A DNA stretch of 64,000 nucleotides from Phocaeicola plebeius DSM 17135 (GTDB lineage Bacteria > Bacteroidota > Bacteroidia > Bacteroidales > Bacteroidaceae). Of this stretch, positions 53,899 through 63,971 are shown piece by piece. The DNA is taken from NCBI RefSeq assembly GCF_000187895.1, contig NZ_DS990119.1, forward strand, positions 310,001 to 374,000, in the 5' to 3' direction. The notes below the pieces were generated by a model, which was given only the letters and a program-made list of their open reading frames with translations, was not told where the DNA came from and did no database searches. Position numbers and translations under genes: made by a program. Numbering within the stretch: the first letter of the stretch is position 1; each line of letters starts with the position of its first letter.

Positions 53899-54390
53899 AT
53901 GAGAGACTTTGCCGCAATAGATTTTGAAACCGCCAACAACCAGCGCTCATCCGTATGCTCGGTAGGCGTGGTCGTGGTGCGCAACGGCGAGATAGCCGAT
54001 ACCTTTTATTCCCTCATCAATCCGGAACCGAATTATTACACATACTGGTGCTCACAGGTACACGGACTCACCCGTGAAGATACCGAAGACGCACCGGTTT
54101 TCCCCGCCGTATGGGCACAGATTGAGCCGTTGATAGAGGGACTGCCGCTCGTGGCACACAACCGTCCTTTCGATGAGAGCTGCCTGAAAGCCGTCTTCCG
54201 CGTCTATCAGATGGACTATCCCGACTATGAGTTTTATGACACTCTGTGCGTGGCACGCAGAGTATTTCCGGAGCTCCCCAACCACCAGTTGCACACCGTG
54301 GCCGCTGCCTGCGGATACCGCCTGGAAAACCATCACCACGCACTAGCCGATGCTGAAGCCTGCGCGTGGATAGCCAGAGAAATTCTGTAA
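53899..54390 (+). CDS. 3'-5' exonuclease, DnaQ/RNase T type (DEDDh)
   Basis: 163 residues, exonuclease domain only. ExoI motif FAAIDFETA (Asp, Glu), ExoII LVAHNRPFDESCL (Asp), ExoIII HHALADAEACAWI (His, Asp) complete the DEDDh set. Similar stand-alone proteins act in DNA repair or RNA processing. Starts 22 bases after the EamA stop. Confidence 0.93.
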   Translation: MRDFAAIDFETANNQRSSVCSVGVVVVRNGEIADTFYSLINPEPNYYTYWCSQVHGLTREDTEDAPVFPAVWAQIEPLIEGLPLVAHNRPFDESCLKAVFRVYQMDYPDYEFYDTLCVARRVFPELPNHQLHTVAAACGYRLENHHHALADAEACAWIAREIL

Positions 54391-54464
54391 ACCGTCCCAC
54401 AGAAAAATACGATTCAGAACAATATGCAGATGATTTTGACCTTTTAGAATGGACAGGCAAAAGC

Positions 54465-54472
54465 TAAATTTG
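54465..54472 (+). promoter_or_regulatory. Promoter -7 box for second winged-helix gene
   Basis: TAAATTTG matches TAnnTTTG, 28 bases before the ATG at 54501. Confidence 0.5.
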
Positions 54473-54500
54473 CTTTGTAAAAGTTCAAAATTCTCATCTT

Positions 54501-54722
54501 ATGAAAAACAGCAATGTAAAATCAAATGCCGAATTTATCGGAAAACTGATTGCAGATAACCGTACCTGGTCGTTTAAGGAACTGAAATCAGCAAGCAGTT
54601 TCTCAGATATGGAGTTAGCCTTAGCTTTAGGATGGCTTATGCACCAGAATCATATCCTTCTGAAAGAAGAAAATGAAGAAGTATGTTTTTCTCAAGACTT
54701 CAACCCTTATCAATATCTATAA
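54501..54722 (+). CDS. Small winged-helix protein (DUF2582-like), second paralogue
   Basis: 73 residues. NAEFIGKLIADNRTWSFKELKSASSFSDMELALALGWLMHQNHILLKEENEE is a complete winged helix-turn-helix, paralogous to the protein at 25212-25427. Function unknown; nucleic-acid binding assumed. Followed by a 63-codon frame 6 bases later, then a terminator. Confidence 0.75.
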   Translation: MKNSNVKSNAEFIGKLIADNRTWSFKELKSASSFSDMELALALGWLMHQNHILLKEENEEVCFSQDFNPYQYL

Positions 54723-54728
54723 CCCTTT

Positions 54729-54920
54729 ATGGATGACACATTCACGATAAGATTCGATTTATCCATAGGGTATATCAGCTATAAGTTCATCAAAAATGCA
54801 GACGATACTTACCACATTATTCGCACGCAATACGTGATGAACTGCAAAAAGACACAAGGGTGGAAGCATGTCAGCTCGAAGATAGTCGCTCAGCTAAAAA
54901 AGGAATTCCAGGGAAAATAA
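54729..54920 (+). CDS. Hypothetical 63-residue protein
   Basis: Short frame starting 6 bases after the winged-helix gene and ending before the terminator at 54926, so position and spacing support it as the second gene of a small operon. Aromatic, mixed-charge sequence (SIGYISYKFIKNADDTYHII) with a basic tail (SSKIVAQLKKEFQGK). No family recognised. Confidence 0.5.
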   Translation: MDDTFTIRFDLSIGYISYKFIKNADDTYHIIRTQYVMNCKKTQGWKHVSSKIVAQLKKEFQGK

Positions 54921-54925
54921 ATTAG

Positions 54926-54966
54926 AAAGCACGGAAATCGCTCAAACGTTTCTGGTGCTTTTTATT
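54926..54966 (+). terminator. Intrinsic terminator of winged-helix unit
   Basis: Arms 54926-54937 and 54949-54961 (AAAGCACGGAAA / TTTCTGGTGCTTT, one bulge), then TTTTATTTT. Confidence 0.7.
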
Positions 54967-54983
54967 TTGCCCGCCATGCACAT

Positions 54984-55034
54984 AAAAACTGCCGGACAAT
55001 CCTCCTTTCAACTCAGAATCTTGTCCGACAGTTT
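54984..55034 (-). terminator. Intrinsic terminator of second RND operon
   Basis: Arms 54986-54999 and 55021-55034 (AAACTGcCGGACAA / TTGTCCGACAGTTT, one mismatch). On the minus strand it ends in a run of T (complement of 54984-54988) and lies 41 bases after the stop of the last efflux gene. Confidence 0.65.
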
Positions 55035-55075
55035 AACAAGTATGAATGACAAAAGACTGCTCTCCTACTTTCTTC

Positions 55076-56389
55076 TTACCGTCCTGTGTCTTGCAGGTAT
55101 TGTGACACCTTCCTCATGTAGTCAATACACGCATCCGAATAGCGGTTGCGGCTCTTCTGATACAATCCCTGTGCATCAAGCAACTCCGACAGAGAGGTTA
55201 TTCCGGACTTGTAATGGCTGGTCTGCATCCGAAGATTCTCTTCCGACTCCCTGACAGCCGACTCCGCCAGTGCAATCTGTTTGTACGACTCCGTCAGCAG
55301 GTTCCAGCTTTGCTGCATTTTCAGTTGCAGTTTCTCGCTTCCGTCCTGTTGCTGGCGTAGGGCTTTCTTCTCCTCCAGTCGGGAACGCTTGAACTTATGA
55401 CTCCCTCCCCACCAGTCGGAAATAGGTACACTGACCGTAGCCATCATAATCCAATGGTTGCGGCTCTTGTCGAACATCAGGTCTTCGTATGCGTATGAAG
55501 CACCTATTCCTACCGTGGGAAGCTGTTGGCCCAAGGCGATTTTCCGCTTCAGTTCGTGCACCTTTACATTCTTCTCCAGCAACTTATAAGTGGACAGTGA
55601 AGCCAGTGCAGTGGGATGGTCCACCAGATACTCACCGGGAGCTTTTATATCGGCATGCAGTTCGGGCACATCGATAAACTTGGCAGAATCCAGCGGGATG
55701 CCGATGTACTGACACAAGGCCATGCACGAAAGTTCCCGGCCATTCTCCACCTGCAACCTGGTACTCTGCAATTCATTCTGCTTCAGCTGCACGGTCAGCA
55801 GGTCATTCTGAGTTGTAAGTCCCATCTTCACGGCAAGACTCACATCCTTGTGCAGATTGTGCAGCAACGTATCAAGTACGTCAAGCGTCTTTTCTGCCTC
55901 TTTCAGAGAAACAATTTTCCAATAGTATGCTTCCGTCTCCAGTTCCACCTTATCCGCCGTCATGTCAAGCTGCAGGCGTGAAGCCTCCAAGGCTGTCCGG
56001 GCCAGTTTGTTGGAATTCACAATCTGTCCCCCCGCAAAAACAGGCTGCAAGGCAGACACCGTTACCAGATTTCCCTCTTCCAGCACACCGACTTCCGTCG
56101 GAGTTTCCAGTCCTAGAGGCGGTATAGGCGGTATGGTTCCTTTAACCAGATTCTCATCGGCCTTATACGTGACAGCCCCTGCCGATATTTTAGGGAAATA
56201 CTTGGTAAAAGCCTCCTTCCTCGTCTGGCTGGCAGCTTCCACATCCATCCTACCCGTCTGTATGTCCGCATTGTTCTTTAAGGCCAGTTCCTTACAGGTT
56301 TCCAGTGTCAGCACCCGTTTTTCTTGTGCAGGAACCCCCTGCGAGGTTCCTGCAAGCAATGCGCTTAATAGCAAAAATCTTATCTTCAT
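55076..56389 (-). CDS. TolC-family outer-membrane efflux protein
   Basis: 437 residues with a cleavable signal peptide (about 1-21, ending VPAQ). The TolC pattern of two repeated helical hairpins is seen (LTLETCKELALKNNADIQTGRMDVEAASQTRKEAFTKYFPKISAG; LLEKNVKVHELKRKIALGQQLPTVGIGASYAY; LSELLDAQGLYQKSRNRYSDACIDYMRKVSQYLQ). Outer-membrane channel of the second RND efflux operon. Unlike the first operon's channel it is not a lipoprotein. Starts 16 bases after the pump gene. Confidence 0.93.
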   Translation of the reverse strand: MKIRFLLLSALLAGTSQGVPAQEKRVLTLETCKELALKNNADIQTGRMDVEAASQTRKEAFTKYFPKISAGAVTYKADENLVKGTIPPIPPLGLETPTEVGVLEEGNLVTVSALQPVFAGGQIVNSNKLARTALEASRLQLDMTADKVELETEAYYWKIVSLKEAEKTLDVLDTLLHNLHKDVSLAVKMGLTTQNDLLTVQLKQNELQSTRLQVENGRELSCMALCQYIGIPLDSAKFIDVPELHADIKAPGEYLVDHPTALASLSTYKLLEKNVKVHELKRKIALGQQLPTVGIGASYAYEDLMFDKSRNHWIMMATVSVPISDWWGGSHKFKRSRLEEKKALRQQQDGSEKLQLKMQQSWNLLTESYKQIALAESAVRESEENLRMQTSHYKSGITSLSELLDAQGLYQKSRNRYSDACIDYMRKVSQYLQDTGR

Positions 56390-56405
56390 ATTCCGTTTGG
56401 TGTAA

Positions 56406-59400
56406 TTATTGGTTTTCTAATTGGAGAACTCTTTTTCTTTTCTTGCTGCTTCCACTGAATATCATCCAGTAGCACACAGGGAGTACCGTCAGCAGAAACA
56501 GCATCGTAATCAGCGTTCCGAAGAAGATGACAGTTCCCATGGGCATCCAGAGTCCGCTGCCTCCTAAAATCATGGGGATAACTCCCATGGAAGCAGCCGC
56601 CGAAGTAAGGAATATAGGACGCATACGACGGGAAGCCGAATAATAAATGGCATCTTTCACGCACAGTCCCTTGTCCCTCAGTTCCTCGGCATAGTCCACC
56701 ATGATGATTCCGTTGCGGACAATAATTCCCATCAGACTGGTGATACCCAGTACACAGGTCACTCCGAAGTCCAGCTGCATGGTCCACAGACCCACCGCCG
56801 TACCGAACACGCACAGTCCCATACTGCCGAAAATGAGCAGTGCAATGTTTACCCTGTGGAAATGCGCCAGCAGAATGAAGAAAATCATGAATGCAGCAAT
56901 CTGCAAGGCCGTCATGATGGTAGGCATGTGGTCCTGATTCTCTTCCAGTTCTCCACCGTATTTGACTTTTATCCCGGCAGGAAGGTGCAAATCTTTCACC
57001 AGCTCGTCAACCTTGGCATTTACAGCCAGGGTATTGCAGCCCCTCACCGGTTCTCCCAGTATGGTAATGAGGTTTATTCCATTACGGCGGACTATCTGAC
57101 CGTCTTTCCAGACAGGCACCACATGAGCAATCTGTCTCAAAGGTACATGGCTCAACCCGCCATACACCGGAATCTGCTCATTCATCAGGTCGGCATTGTC
57201 CGATTTGTCCGATCGGACACTTTTCACCACAACGGGGATATTGTAATCTCCCTCCCATACATGGGCCAGCGGCAGACCATTTCCATAACGCATGGCCAGC
57301 GTAGTTTCCAGCTGCATGTTGTTCACACCCAGCCGTGAAGCCTCATCTTCCTTGAGCCTTACTTCCGTGCCGGAAAGCGGTTCGTTGCGGTCGGTCCGCA
57401 CATGCTGTATTTCGGGCATGCGTTTCATCAAGGCCGCCACTTGCTGTGCATAATATTTCAGAGAATCCAGGTTCTCTCCGCTCAGTCTCACCTCAATGGG
57501 ATAAGTAGCCATACTGTATATCAGTTGCTTGAACTTAATGGTAGCCTCCGGAAAATAGTTTGTATACCGGGGAGCCAGTTCATCCAGTATCTCCACGGTC
57601 TCCTTAACCCCCTTTGTGTTCACAATAAACTGGGCAAAGTTACTTCCCGGTATCTGAGGAGCGTATGACGAATGGAATCGCGGCGAGTTACAGCCCTTGA
57701 ATGAGGTGACAGACACCACCCGCTTGTCCTGCCGGATAATGCGTTCCAGGCTATCTGCTACCATGGCCGTCTTTTCAATGGAAGTGCCGGTCGGCAGGTA
57801 AATTTCCACGGCAAACTGATTCCGGTCAGCCGTCGGCAGCATGCTTTGAGGCTGATGGGCCAGCATAACTCCTCCCACCACGATAGAAGCTACTCCGACA
57901 GCAACCACCGTTTTAGGATAAGTAAAACACCAGGCAAGCACCTTGTCATAAAAGCGCTGCAAGGCATCGAGGAAAGAGAAGTGCTTTCCATCCTCCTGCT
58001 TCCTGACTATCGGCTTGCGGATAAAATAGAATTGCATGAAGGGTACCAGCAGTACAGCCACCAGCAAGGAGATGGCCAAAATCAGCGTAATGGCCCAGGG
58101 GAAGCTCAGCAGAAAGTCGTGCACCAATCCGACGGTTATCATCAGAAACGGGAAGAAAGTGATACTGATGGCCAGCGTAGCCGACAAGATGGACTTGAAG
58201 AAATGAATCGTACTGTCTATCGAAGCATGCCAGCGCGACATTCCCTCCGACAAGCGTTCCAGATAGCTGTCTATAATCACAATCGAATTGTCCACAATCA
58301 TTCCCAAGGTAACAATCAGGGCTGCCAGCGTAACCGTATTAAGTTCCACCCCGAAGGCATGAAACAGTCCCAGCGAAATAAAGATGGTGATGGGAATGGT
58401 AGAAGCAGCCACCAGTGCCACCTTCATGGGCAAAAGCAGCATGACCACTATCACCACAGCCACAATGGCAATCATCAGCTCGCGCAGAAAATTCTGCACA
58501 CTGTCGTCCACCACCACGCTCTGGTCGGTAATTCTGTAAATCCCCACATCCGGCGGCAAGGAACTTTTGTATTCATCCAGCGTTTTGTTCACCTCCTCAC
58601 CCATCTTGACAATGTTCTGCCCTTTCTTCATCTCCACGCTGAGCAGAATACACTTCTTTCCGTTATTGGTAATATAGCTGTCAAAAGGAGCATATTCCTT
58701 TTTCACGTCAGCAATGTCCTTCAGGCGGATGTTGTTGCCCAGCGGATCAGTATACACGATGAGCTGCTGGATGTCGTAGACCGTATTCAGGGACTCGGCC
58801 ACATAAATGGGATGGGTATACGAATCATCTTTCACCCTTCCGCCCGAAGTGGCAAATCCCTTCGTCAACAACTTGGCAGCCACCATCTGGTCATTCAGCG
58901 CATACTTCGACAGCTTGTCGTGGTTCAGCACCACCGAAATCTGTTCTTTCTGCATGCCATACACACTCATCCGCCCCACGCTCTTCACCGTGCGCAGCCT
59001 GTCCTGCAGGTCGTCCATATACTCCTTGAGTTCCCGATAAGTCTTATCCTGACTCTCCATGGTGATAAGCAGTGCAGACGTATCGCCAAAATCATCCAAT
59101 ACCTGCAAGGCAAGCACATTGGCTGGCAGCTGAGGCTTGAACGTGGAGATGCCATGCTTGAACTTACTCCAGAACTCATCCTTATTGTTCACCTCATCGT
59201 TCAGCTCCACCTGAATATACACTATCCCATCCCGGTTGGTCGAGAAAGTTTTCTCCTTCTTTACCTCCTTGTAGCTGAAAATATAATTCTCCAGCGGCTT
59301 CGTCACCCGATCCACCATCTCCTCCGAGGTATTGCCGGGTGCCACTGCCACCACCAGTCCCTGACGGACCGTAAAATCCGGGAACTCATTCTTTCGCATC

Positions 59401-59509
59401 TCGGGAAGGCTGTATATTCCCAGTGCCACCCCAGACAGCATACCACCAGAATGACAATCTGGCGATAATGCATTGCCCATTCTACCGCATTTCGTTTTTT
59501 CCGACTCAT
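56406..59509 (-). pseudogene. RND efflux pump (AcrB-like) with a one-base frameshift near the 5' end
   Basis: The body is a complete RND permease with twelve membrane segments (IVDNSIVIIDSYLERLSEGMS in TM4, LGITSLMGIIVRNGIIMVDYAEEL in the second half). The natural start is the ATG at 59509, reading MSRKKRNAVEWAMHYRQIVILVVCCL, a typical first membrane helix. That frame then leaves phase at a run of four G (forward C at 59429-59432). Adding one base restores GVALGIYSLPEMRKNEFPDF and joins the two frames. The open frame that reaches 59522 begins with a nonsense N-terminus. Possible causes: real mutation, phase variation at a short G-run, or sequencing error. Confidence 0.8.
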
Positions 59510-59531
59510 TTTTCAAATACATATTAAGGTT

Positions 59532-60566
59532 TTACAATGAAACGGCAGAACCTTCACACACTTTATGCTGTCCGGAGATAATGATTTCATCTCCACTTCC
59601 GATACCGGATTCCACCACGACTCCGCCCGACGTATATTCGCCACAGGTGATTATCCGCTTGCTGGCCCTTCCATTCTGATTCACCCACACAAACGTCTGA
59701 TTCTGCTCGTCTATCTGCACAATGTGCGAAGGAAGCAGAATGGCCGATTTCTCCCGGTTGCTCATCACGCATACGTCTGTCACCATGCCGGGCAACAGCA
59801 CATGATTCCGGTTTTCTACCGCTATCTTTACCTCGTACGAACGCGACAGCGGATTAGCCACAATGCCCTTTTCCATGACCCGGCCTTCAAGACACAGATT
59901 TTCTGCGGCAGGAATGCATACCAGCGCCTCATCCCCAACCTGAATGTCGGCTATATCCCCTTCCGGCACAGACACCTTTATCTTGACCTGCTGCATGGAA
60001 ACAAGATCCACCACCGGCACACCCGGCGCCACATTTTGTCCTATTTCCACTTTTTTCCCGGCAATCACCCCCTCAAACGGTGCCTTCAGCTGGCAGTCCT
60101 TCAGGTTTTTCCGGGCCACCTCTTCCATCGCCTTTGCCTGCTGAAGCTTGCTCTGCATGTCCACCCATTTAATTTCCGGCAGACTTTTCTCCTCGTACAG
60201 CACCTTCAACCTGTCGTATGCATCCTGTGCCTGGTCCAACGATGCCTTTGCCGCATGATAGCTGCTGGTCAGTGTCGTGGCATCGATAGAGGCGATAGGC
60301 TGTCCCTTCACCACGTGGTCGCCCGTTTTCACATACACCTTGCTCACCGTCCCCGGTACGGAGAAACTTAAAGAACTGCCGCTGGATTCCTCCACCGTGC
60401 CAGAATATCGCTTTTCAGCCGCCAGCGTACGGGACGACACTTGTAACGTCTTGACCTTTATTGTTTTTTCTTGCGCAGAATCGTCGTGTGATTCATCCTG
60501 ACATCCGGCCACAATGATGGGCATAGCCAGACATGTAACAAAAAACTTACTGTTCATATACTTCAT
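59532..60566 (-). CDS. RND periplasmic adaptor (membrane fusion protein), lipoprotein
   Basis: 344 residues from 60566, or 341 from the ATG at 60557, which places the lipobox VAGC at Cys19. Barrel-sandwich half motifs: GTVSKVYVKTGDHVVKGQPIASID and CQLKAPFEGVIAGKKVEIGQNVAPGVPVVDLV. A helical hairpin lies between them (AKASLDQAQDAYDRLKVLYEEKSLPEIKWVDMQSKLQQAKAMEEVARKNL). First gene of the second RND operon, 22 bases ahead of the pump. Faces the AraC regulator. Confidence 0.93.
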   Translation of the reverse strand: MKYMNSKFFVTCLAMPIIVAGCQDESHDDSAQEKTIKVKTLQVSSRTLAAEKRYSGTVEESSGSSLSFSVPGTVSKVYVKTGDHVVKGQPIASIDATTLTSSYHAAKASLDQAQDAYDRLKVLYEEKSLPEIKWVDMQSKLQQAKAMEEVARKNLKDCQLKAPFEGVIAGKKVEIGQNVAPGVPVVDLVSMQQVKIKVSVPEGDIADIQVGDEALVCIPAAENLCLEGRVMEKGIVANPLSRSYEVKIAVENRNHVLLPGMVTDVCVMSNREKSAILLPSHIVQIDEQNQTFVWVNQNGRASKRIITCGEYTSGGVVVESGIGSGDEIIISGQHKVCEGSAVSL

Positions 60567-60741
60567 TATTAAAAGTTACTGATAATACTGATTCGATAGA
60601 CTGTCTATGATTTTCGTTTGCAAATATCGGCTATCAGCCATCATAGAAAAAGGTCAATTTAAAGATGGAATTGTTCTTATTAATCAATAAAGTTGCACCG
60701 TGAGATTTTATAAAATATTTTTGCTCTCAAAACAGATAAAG

Positions 60742-61623
60742 ATGAAAAAGATAGAATCCATATCCATCCAGCAACTGGATAACAGACAGTTTGTGCAGAA
60801 CAGGCTGAAATCAGACATACTGTTGTCGGCCAACCTGGGGTTTGATGACACACTGTTCAAGCATCCGAGCCGGATGGATGCCTTTGCCGCCATCTTCTGC
60901 GTCAGCGGGAAGGCAGAAGTCCAGGTGAATCTCAAGAAATATACCCTTGAAAGCGGAACCATGGCACTCCATGTACCGGAAAACATCATTCAAATCAACT
61001 CCTGCGAAAACCTGATTATCTACCCCTTCATCATCTCGTCTGCATTCATACAGAAGCTGCACATCGAGACCAAGGACCTTATCAACCTCTACATGGCCGC
61101 CAAGACCGTGCCGGTATTCAGCCTGCAATATGCCGACATCCATATACTGGAGAAATACTACTACCTGATGGAAAGCATCCTCCAGTCGGAAACCGGCTAT
61201 AAGGACAACATGACCATCGGACTGACCACCTCCTTTCTATACAAGGTATACGACATTCTGGTCAGAAAGCTAAAAGAAAAAGAATACGTAAGAAAAGTAC
61301 CGGAACGCTGCGAAACGGTTTTCGAAGACTTCATCAAGGAACTAAACCTCTTCCATGGTACGGAACACTCCTTGTCATTCTTTGCCCGAAGACTGAACTT
61401 CACCCCCAATTACCTTTCCTCCAGGGTGAAAGAATACAGCGGACGGACGGCTACCGAATGGATTGAAGAATCTGTCATCCTTGAAGCCAAAACCATGCTC
61501 AAGCACACCGACCTGACGATTCAGGAAATTGCCTACAAACTGAATTTCCCTACACAAACCTTCTTCGGGAAATACTTCAAGCGCATCACAGGCCTGTCGC
61601 CCAAACAATACCGCACCTCCTGA
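60742..61623 (+). CDS. AraC-family transcriptional regulator
   Basis: 293 residues from the ATG at 60742; a longer start at 60700 adds a tail with no family match. N-terminal cupin-like sensing half (about 35-110, FCVSGKAEVQVNLKKYTLESGTMALHVPENII), C-terminal double helix-turn-helix (about 195-293: LSFFARRLNFTPNYLSSRVKEYSGRTATEWIEE ... LTIQEIAYKLNFPTQTFFGKYFKRITGLSPKQYR). It probably controls the divergent RND operon. The divergent gap is 175 bases and has a near-match -7 box (TAAAGTTG, 60687-60694). Confidence 0.92.
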   Translation: MKKIESISIQQLDNRQFVQNRLKSDILLSANLGFDDTLFKHPSRMDAFAAIFCVSGKAEVQVNLKKYTLESGTMALHVPENIIQINSCENLIIYPFIISSAFIQKLHIETKDLINLYMAAKTVPVFSLQYADIHILEKYYYLMESILQSETGYKDNMTIGLTTSFLYKVYDILVRKLKEKEYVRKVPERCETVFEDFIKELNLFHGTEHSLSFFARRLNFTPNYLSSRVKEYSGRTATEWIEESVILEAKTMLKHTDLTIQEIAYKLNFPTQTFFGKYFKRITGLSPKQYRTS

Positions 61624-61674
61624 CCAACGGCCAATTTGTCGTACTCCCTTCATGGCTTTTCTACACAAAACCTG

Positions 61675-61682
61675 TAACTTTG
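61675..61682 (+). promoter_or_regulatory. Promoter -7 box for glycerate kinase
   Basis: TAACTTTG matches TAnnTTTG, 30 bases before the ATG at 61713. Confidence 0.55.
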
Positions 61683-61712
61683 CCTGCACAATTAATCCAT
61701 AACACCACACTC

Positions 61713-62786
61713 ATGCAAATCTTGCTCGCCATCGATTCCTTTAAAGGCTGCCTTTCTTCCGAAGAAGTGGAAGCCGCCTTCTCGCAGGCCCTCACCGCCC
61801 GCGGGGCAGAAGTCCGTTCCCTCCCCATGTCCGACGGAGGCGAAGGGATGCTTCCGGCCTTTATCACCGCCCTCCACGGGCAACTTCTCCAAGCGAAAGT
61901 ACACGACCCGCTGATGCGTCCCGTCACCGCTTGCTACGGCATTGCTCCCGATGGAACCGCCGTCATTGAAACTGCGCAAGCCTGCGGACTGACGTACCTG
62001 TCTGCCGAGGAACGCAATCCGTTAGTGGCCACCACCTACGGCGTAGGCGAACTCGTGGCACACGCCGTACGGCACGGATGCCGGCGCTTCCTCATCGGAC
62101 TGGGCGGAAGCGGTACGAGCGATGCCGGAAAAGGCATGCTTCAGGGCCTCACCGATTCCCTGACTCCCGGCGGCACGATAGAAGACGTGTTGAACGATTC
62201 CCTGTCCGACTGCCACTTCATTCTGGCCAGCGATGTACGCAATCCGCTCTACGGACCCGAAGGCGCCGCCCGCATCTTTGCCCCACAGAAAGGAGCCACT
62301 CCCGCGATGGTGGAAGAACTGGACCGACGCGCCCGTCAGTTTGCCAAAGAATCTGCCCAACGCATGGGCAGAGACGCATCCTTCCAGCCTGGTGCCGGAG
62401 CTGCCGGCGGACTGGGATACGCCTTCCTGCAATACCTTCAGGCCACCACCCAATCGGGTGCCGACCTCCTGCTCGACCTCTGCGAATTCGACACCCTCCT
62501 GACACATACCGACCTCGTCATTACCGGCGAAGGACATGCCGACCGTCAGACACTCATGGGCAAGCTTCCCGAACGGGTGATGCGACGGGCACAGGCACAG
62601 CATGTCCCTGTCTGGCTAGTAGCCGGAAAAGCCAGCGATGCCGAATCCTTGCTGAATGCCGGATTCAGTCGGGTAGACAGCCTTACGCCCGACGATATGC
62701 CTCTTGCAGAAGCCATCCGTCCGGAAGTCGCCCGGGAGAATATCCGCCGGTGGATAGAAACCGTATGGAATCAGCTGAAAAAGTAG
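61713..62786 (+). CDS. Glycerate kinase (GlxK/GarK family)
   Basis: 357 residues from the ATG at 61713, where MQILLAIDSFKGCLSSEEVEAAF opens the conserved domain. Phosphorylates D-glycerate using ATP, feeding glycolysis. Motifs LIGLGGSGTSDAGKGML (phosphate-binding loop), LPMSDGGEGML, GAGAAGGLGYAFL and LVITGEGHADRQT are the family signature. No signal peptide; cytoplasmic. The upstream in-frame ATG at 61680 overlaps the -7 box, supporting the shorter start. Confidence 0.95.
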   Translation: MQILLAIDSFKGCLSSEEVEAAFSQALTARGAEVRSLPMSDGGEGMLPAFITALHGQLLQAKVHDPLMRPVTACYGIAPDGTAVIETAQACGLTYLSAEERNPLVATTYGVGELVAHAVRHGCRRFLIGLGGSGTSDAGKGMLQGLTDSLTPGGTIEDVLNDSLSDCHFILASDVRNPLYGPEGAARIFAPQKGATPAMVEELDRRARQFAKESAQRMGRDASFQPGAGAAGGLGYAFLQYLQATTQSGADLLLDLCEFDTLLTHTDLVITGEGHADRQTLMGKLPERVMRRAQAQHVPVWLVAGKASDAESLLNAGFSRVDSLTPDDMPLAEAIRPEVARENIRRWIETVWNQLKK

Positions 62787-62825
62787 TATCTTTATCCCCC
62801 AAATACACACCCAACCCGTAAAAAC

Positions 62826-63962
62826 ATGAAAGCTTATTCATTACTATATCTGTCGCTGTTTTCCTTTGTAACAATCTCTGCATGCAAGCCATCCCGTACA
62901 GCTCAGACGGAAAAAATGAAAGAAATGGAAAAGAAAGAGCTCAAAATGCTCGAGGATTCCCAGGCAAAATCAGAAGAGGAAGCCCTGGAAATTTCTTTCG
63001 GACCCTCCCATGAAGGCCTGGTCAACTGGGTACTTTCTGATACTGCCACCTTCTCCTATCCTTTCACCCGAAGTATCGAAAAGGAATACGTCACCATCGC
63101 CACTTCAGCCGACAAATGCCTGCGCATCTATTCATGGAATACGGGCGAAGGCGGAACCATGATCTGCTGGGGTAACCTCATCCAGTACAGAAGCGGAACG
63201 GAAATAAAAGCTGTCCACCAGTCGCTCGACATGCAGCTACACCCTAACGGCGAGCACGATGAAATGGACTACGGCAGCTACATCGACACCATCTATACCT
63301 ATCCTTGTACAGACGGCAGCAAACTGTACATCGCCGACGATTATTTCAGAATATCCGGTAACTATTCCACCAATTCCTTGGTAGCCATGCGGATAAAAGA
63401 CGGAAATCTCGTCAGCGCCCCTTGCTTCGTACGCCACGGTAAGCGTACAGACACCGTAGGTTTGGAACACACCGCAGCCGACTGGTACTTCCTTGCGAAT
63501 CTGGGCGAAGGATGGAACTGGCTCTTCCAATTCGACCCAAAAGCACAAAACCTGTATGTGGCCACTACAGACAGCATGAGCAGCATTACCGACCGATACG
63601 ACATCTACCATTTCAATGGCACAGACTTCGTCTATCAGAAAACCGGAGCTCCTTTCTGGCTGCATCCCCAGTTGCATCACTACCAGCGTCTGGAACTATT
63701 TTTCAGAACGAAAGATTACATCATCCGCATCGACAAGCTGGACGAAGAAACCATGCGATACGCTTCCTGGAAAAGCACACAGCAGATGTCAGATACTCCC
63801 GAACTGGTGCTTACCGGCAGCTATGTAGAAAAGGACAACACCTTCCTCTTCTCAAAAGGCAGCTACCGCTATGTGGTGACTATGGGTGATAAAGCCACCC
63901 TGAAAGTGCAGCACAACGGAAAAACGATTCTGCAACAAACGCAAGAAACGAAAGAGTTCTGA
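62826..63962 (+). CDS. Lipoprotein of unknown function
   Basis: 378 residues. Lipobox TISAC with Cys20, followed by a charged linker rich in Lys/Glu (about 25-55). The remainder is beta-rich with many aromatic residues (VTIATSADKCLRIYSWNTGEGGTMICWGNLIQY, LANLGEGWNWLFQFDPKAQNLYVAT), which may form a propeller-like or sandwich fold. No catalytic motif and no family I can name. Lies 40 bases after glycerate kinase. Confidence 0.7.
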   Translation: MKAYSLLYLSLFSFVTISACKPSRTAQTEKMKEMEKKELKMLEDSQAKSEEEALEISFGPSHEGLVNWVLSDTATFSYPFTRSIEKEYVTIATSADKCLRIYSWNTGEGGTMICWGNLIQYRSGTEIKAVHQSLDMQLHPNGEHDEMDYGSYIDTIYTYPCTDGSKLYIADDYFRISGNYSTNSLVAMRIKDGNLVSAPCFVRHGKRTDTVGLEHTAADWYFLANLGEGWNWLFQFDPKAQNLYVATTDSMSSITDRYDIYHFNGTDFVYQKTGAPFWLHPQLHHYQRLELFFRTKDYIIRIDKLDEETMRYASWKSTQQMSDTPELVLTGSYVEKDNTFLFSKGSYRYVVTMGDKATLKVQHNGKTILQQTQETKEF

Positions 63963-63971
63963 TACGCGAAT

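Noticed and set aside
54955-55254. Plus-strand frame with a lipoprotein-like start (MNDKRLLSYFLLTVLCLAG) antisense to the TolC-family gene
   Set aside because: It overlaps the coding end of the outer-membrane factor gene and the terminator hairpin; codons follow the opposite strand's gene. Treated as a shadow.
57846-59468. Long 540-codon plus-strand frame antisense to the RND pump gene
   Set aside because: Very rich in His, Gln and Arg, with no family resemblance; it is the mirror of a well-recognised RND permease.
59303-59522. Start of the RND pump at the most upstream ATG (59522)
   Set aside because: The N-terminus so formed has no membrane helix; the other frame from 59509 gives the normal RND start, so a frameshift explains the data better.
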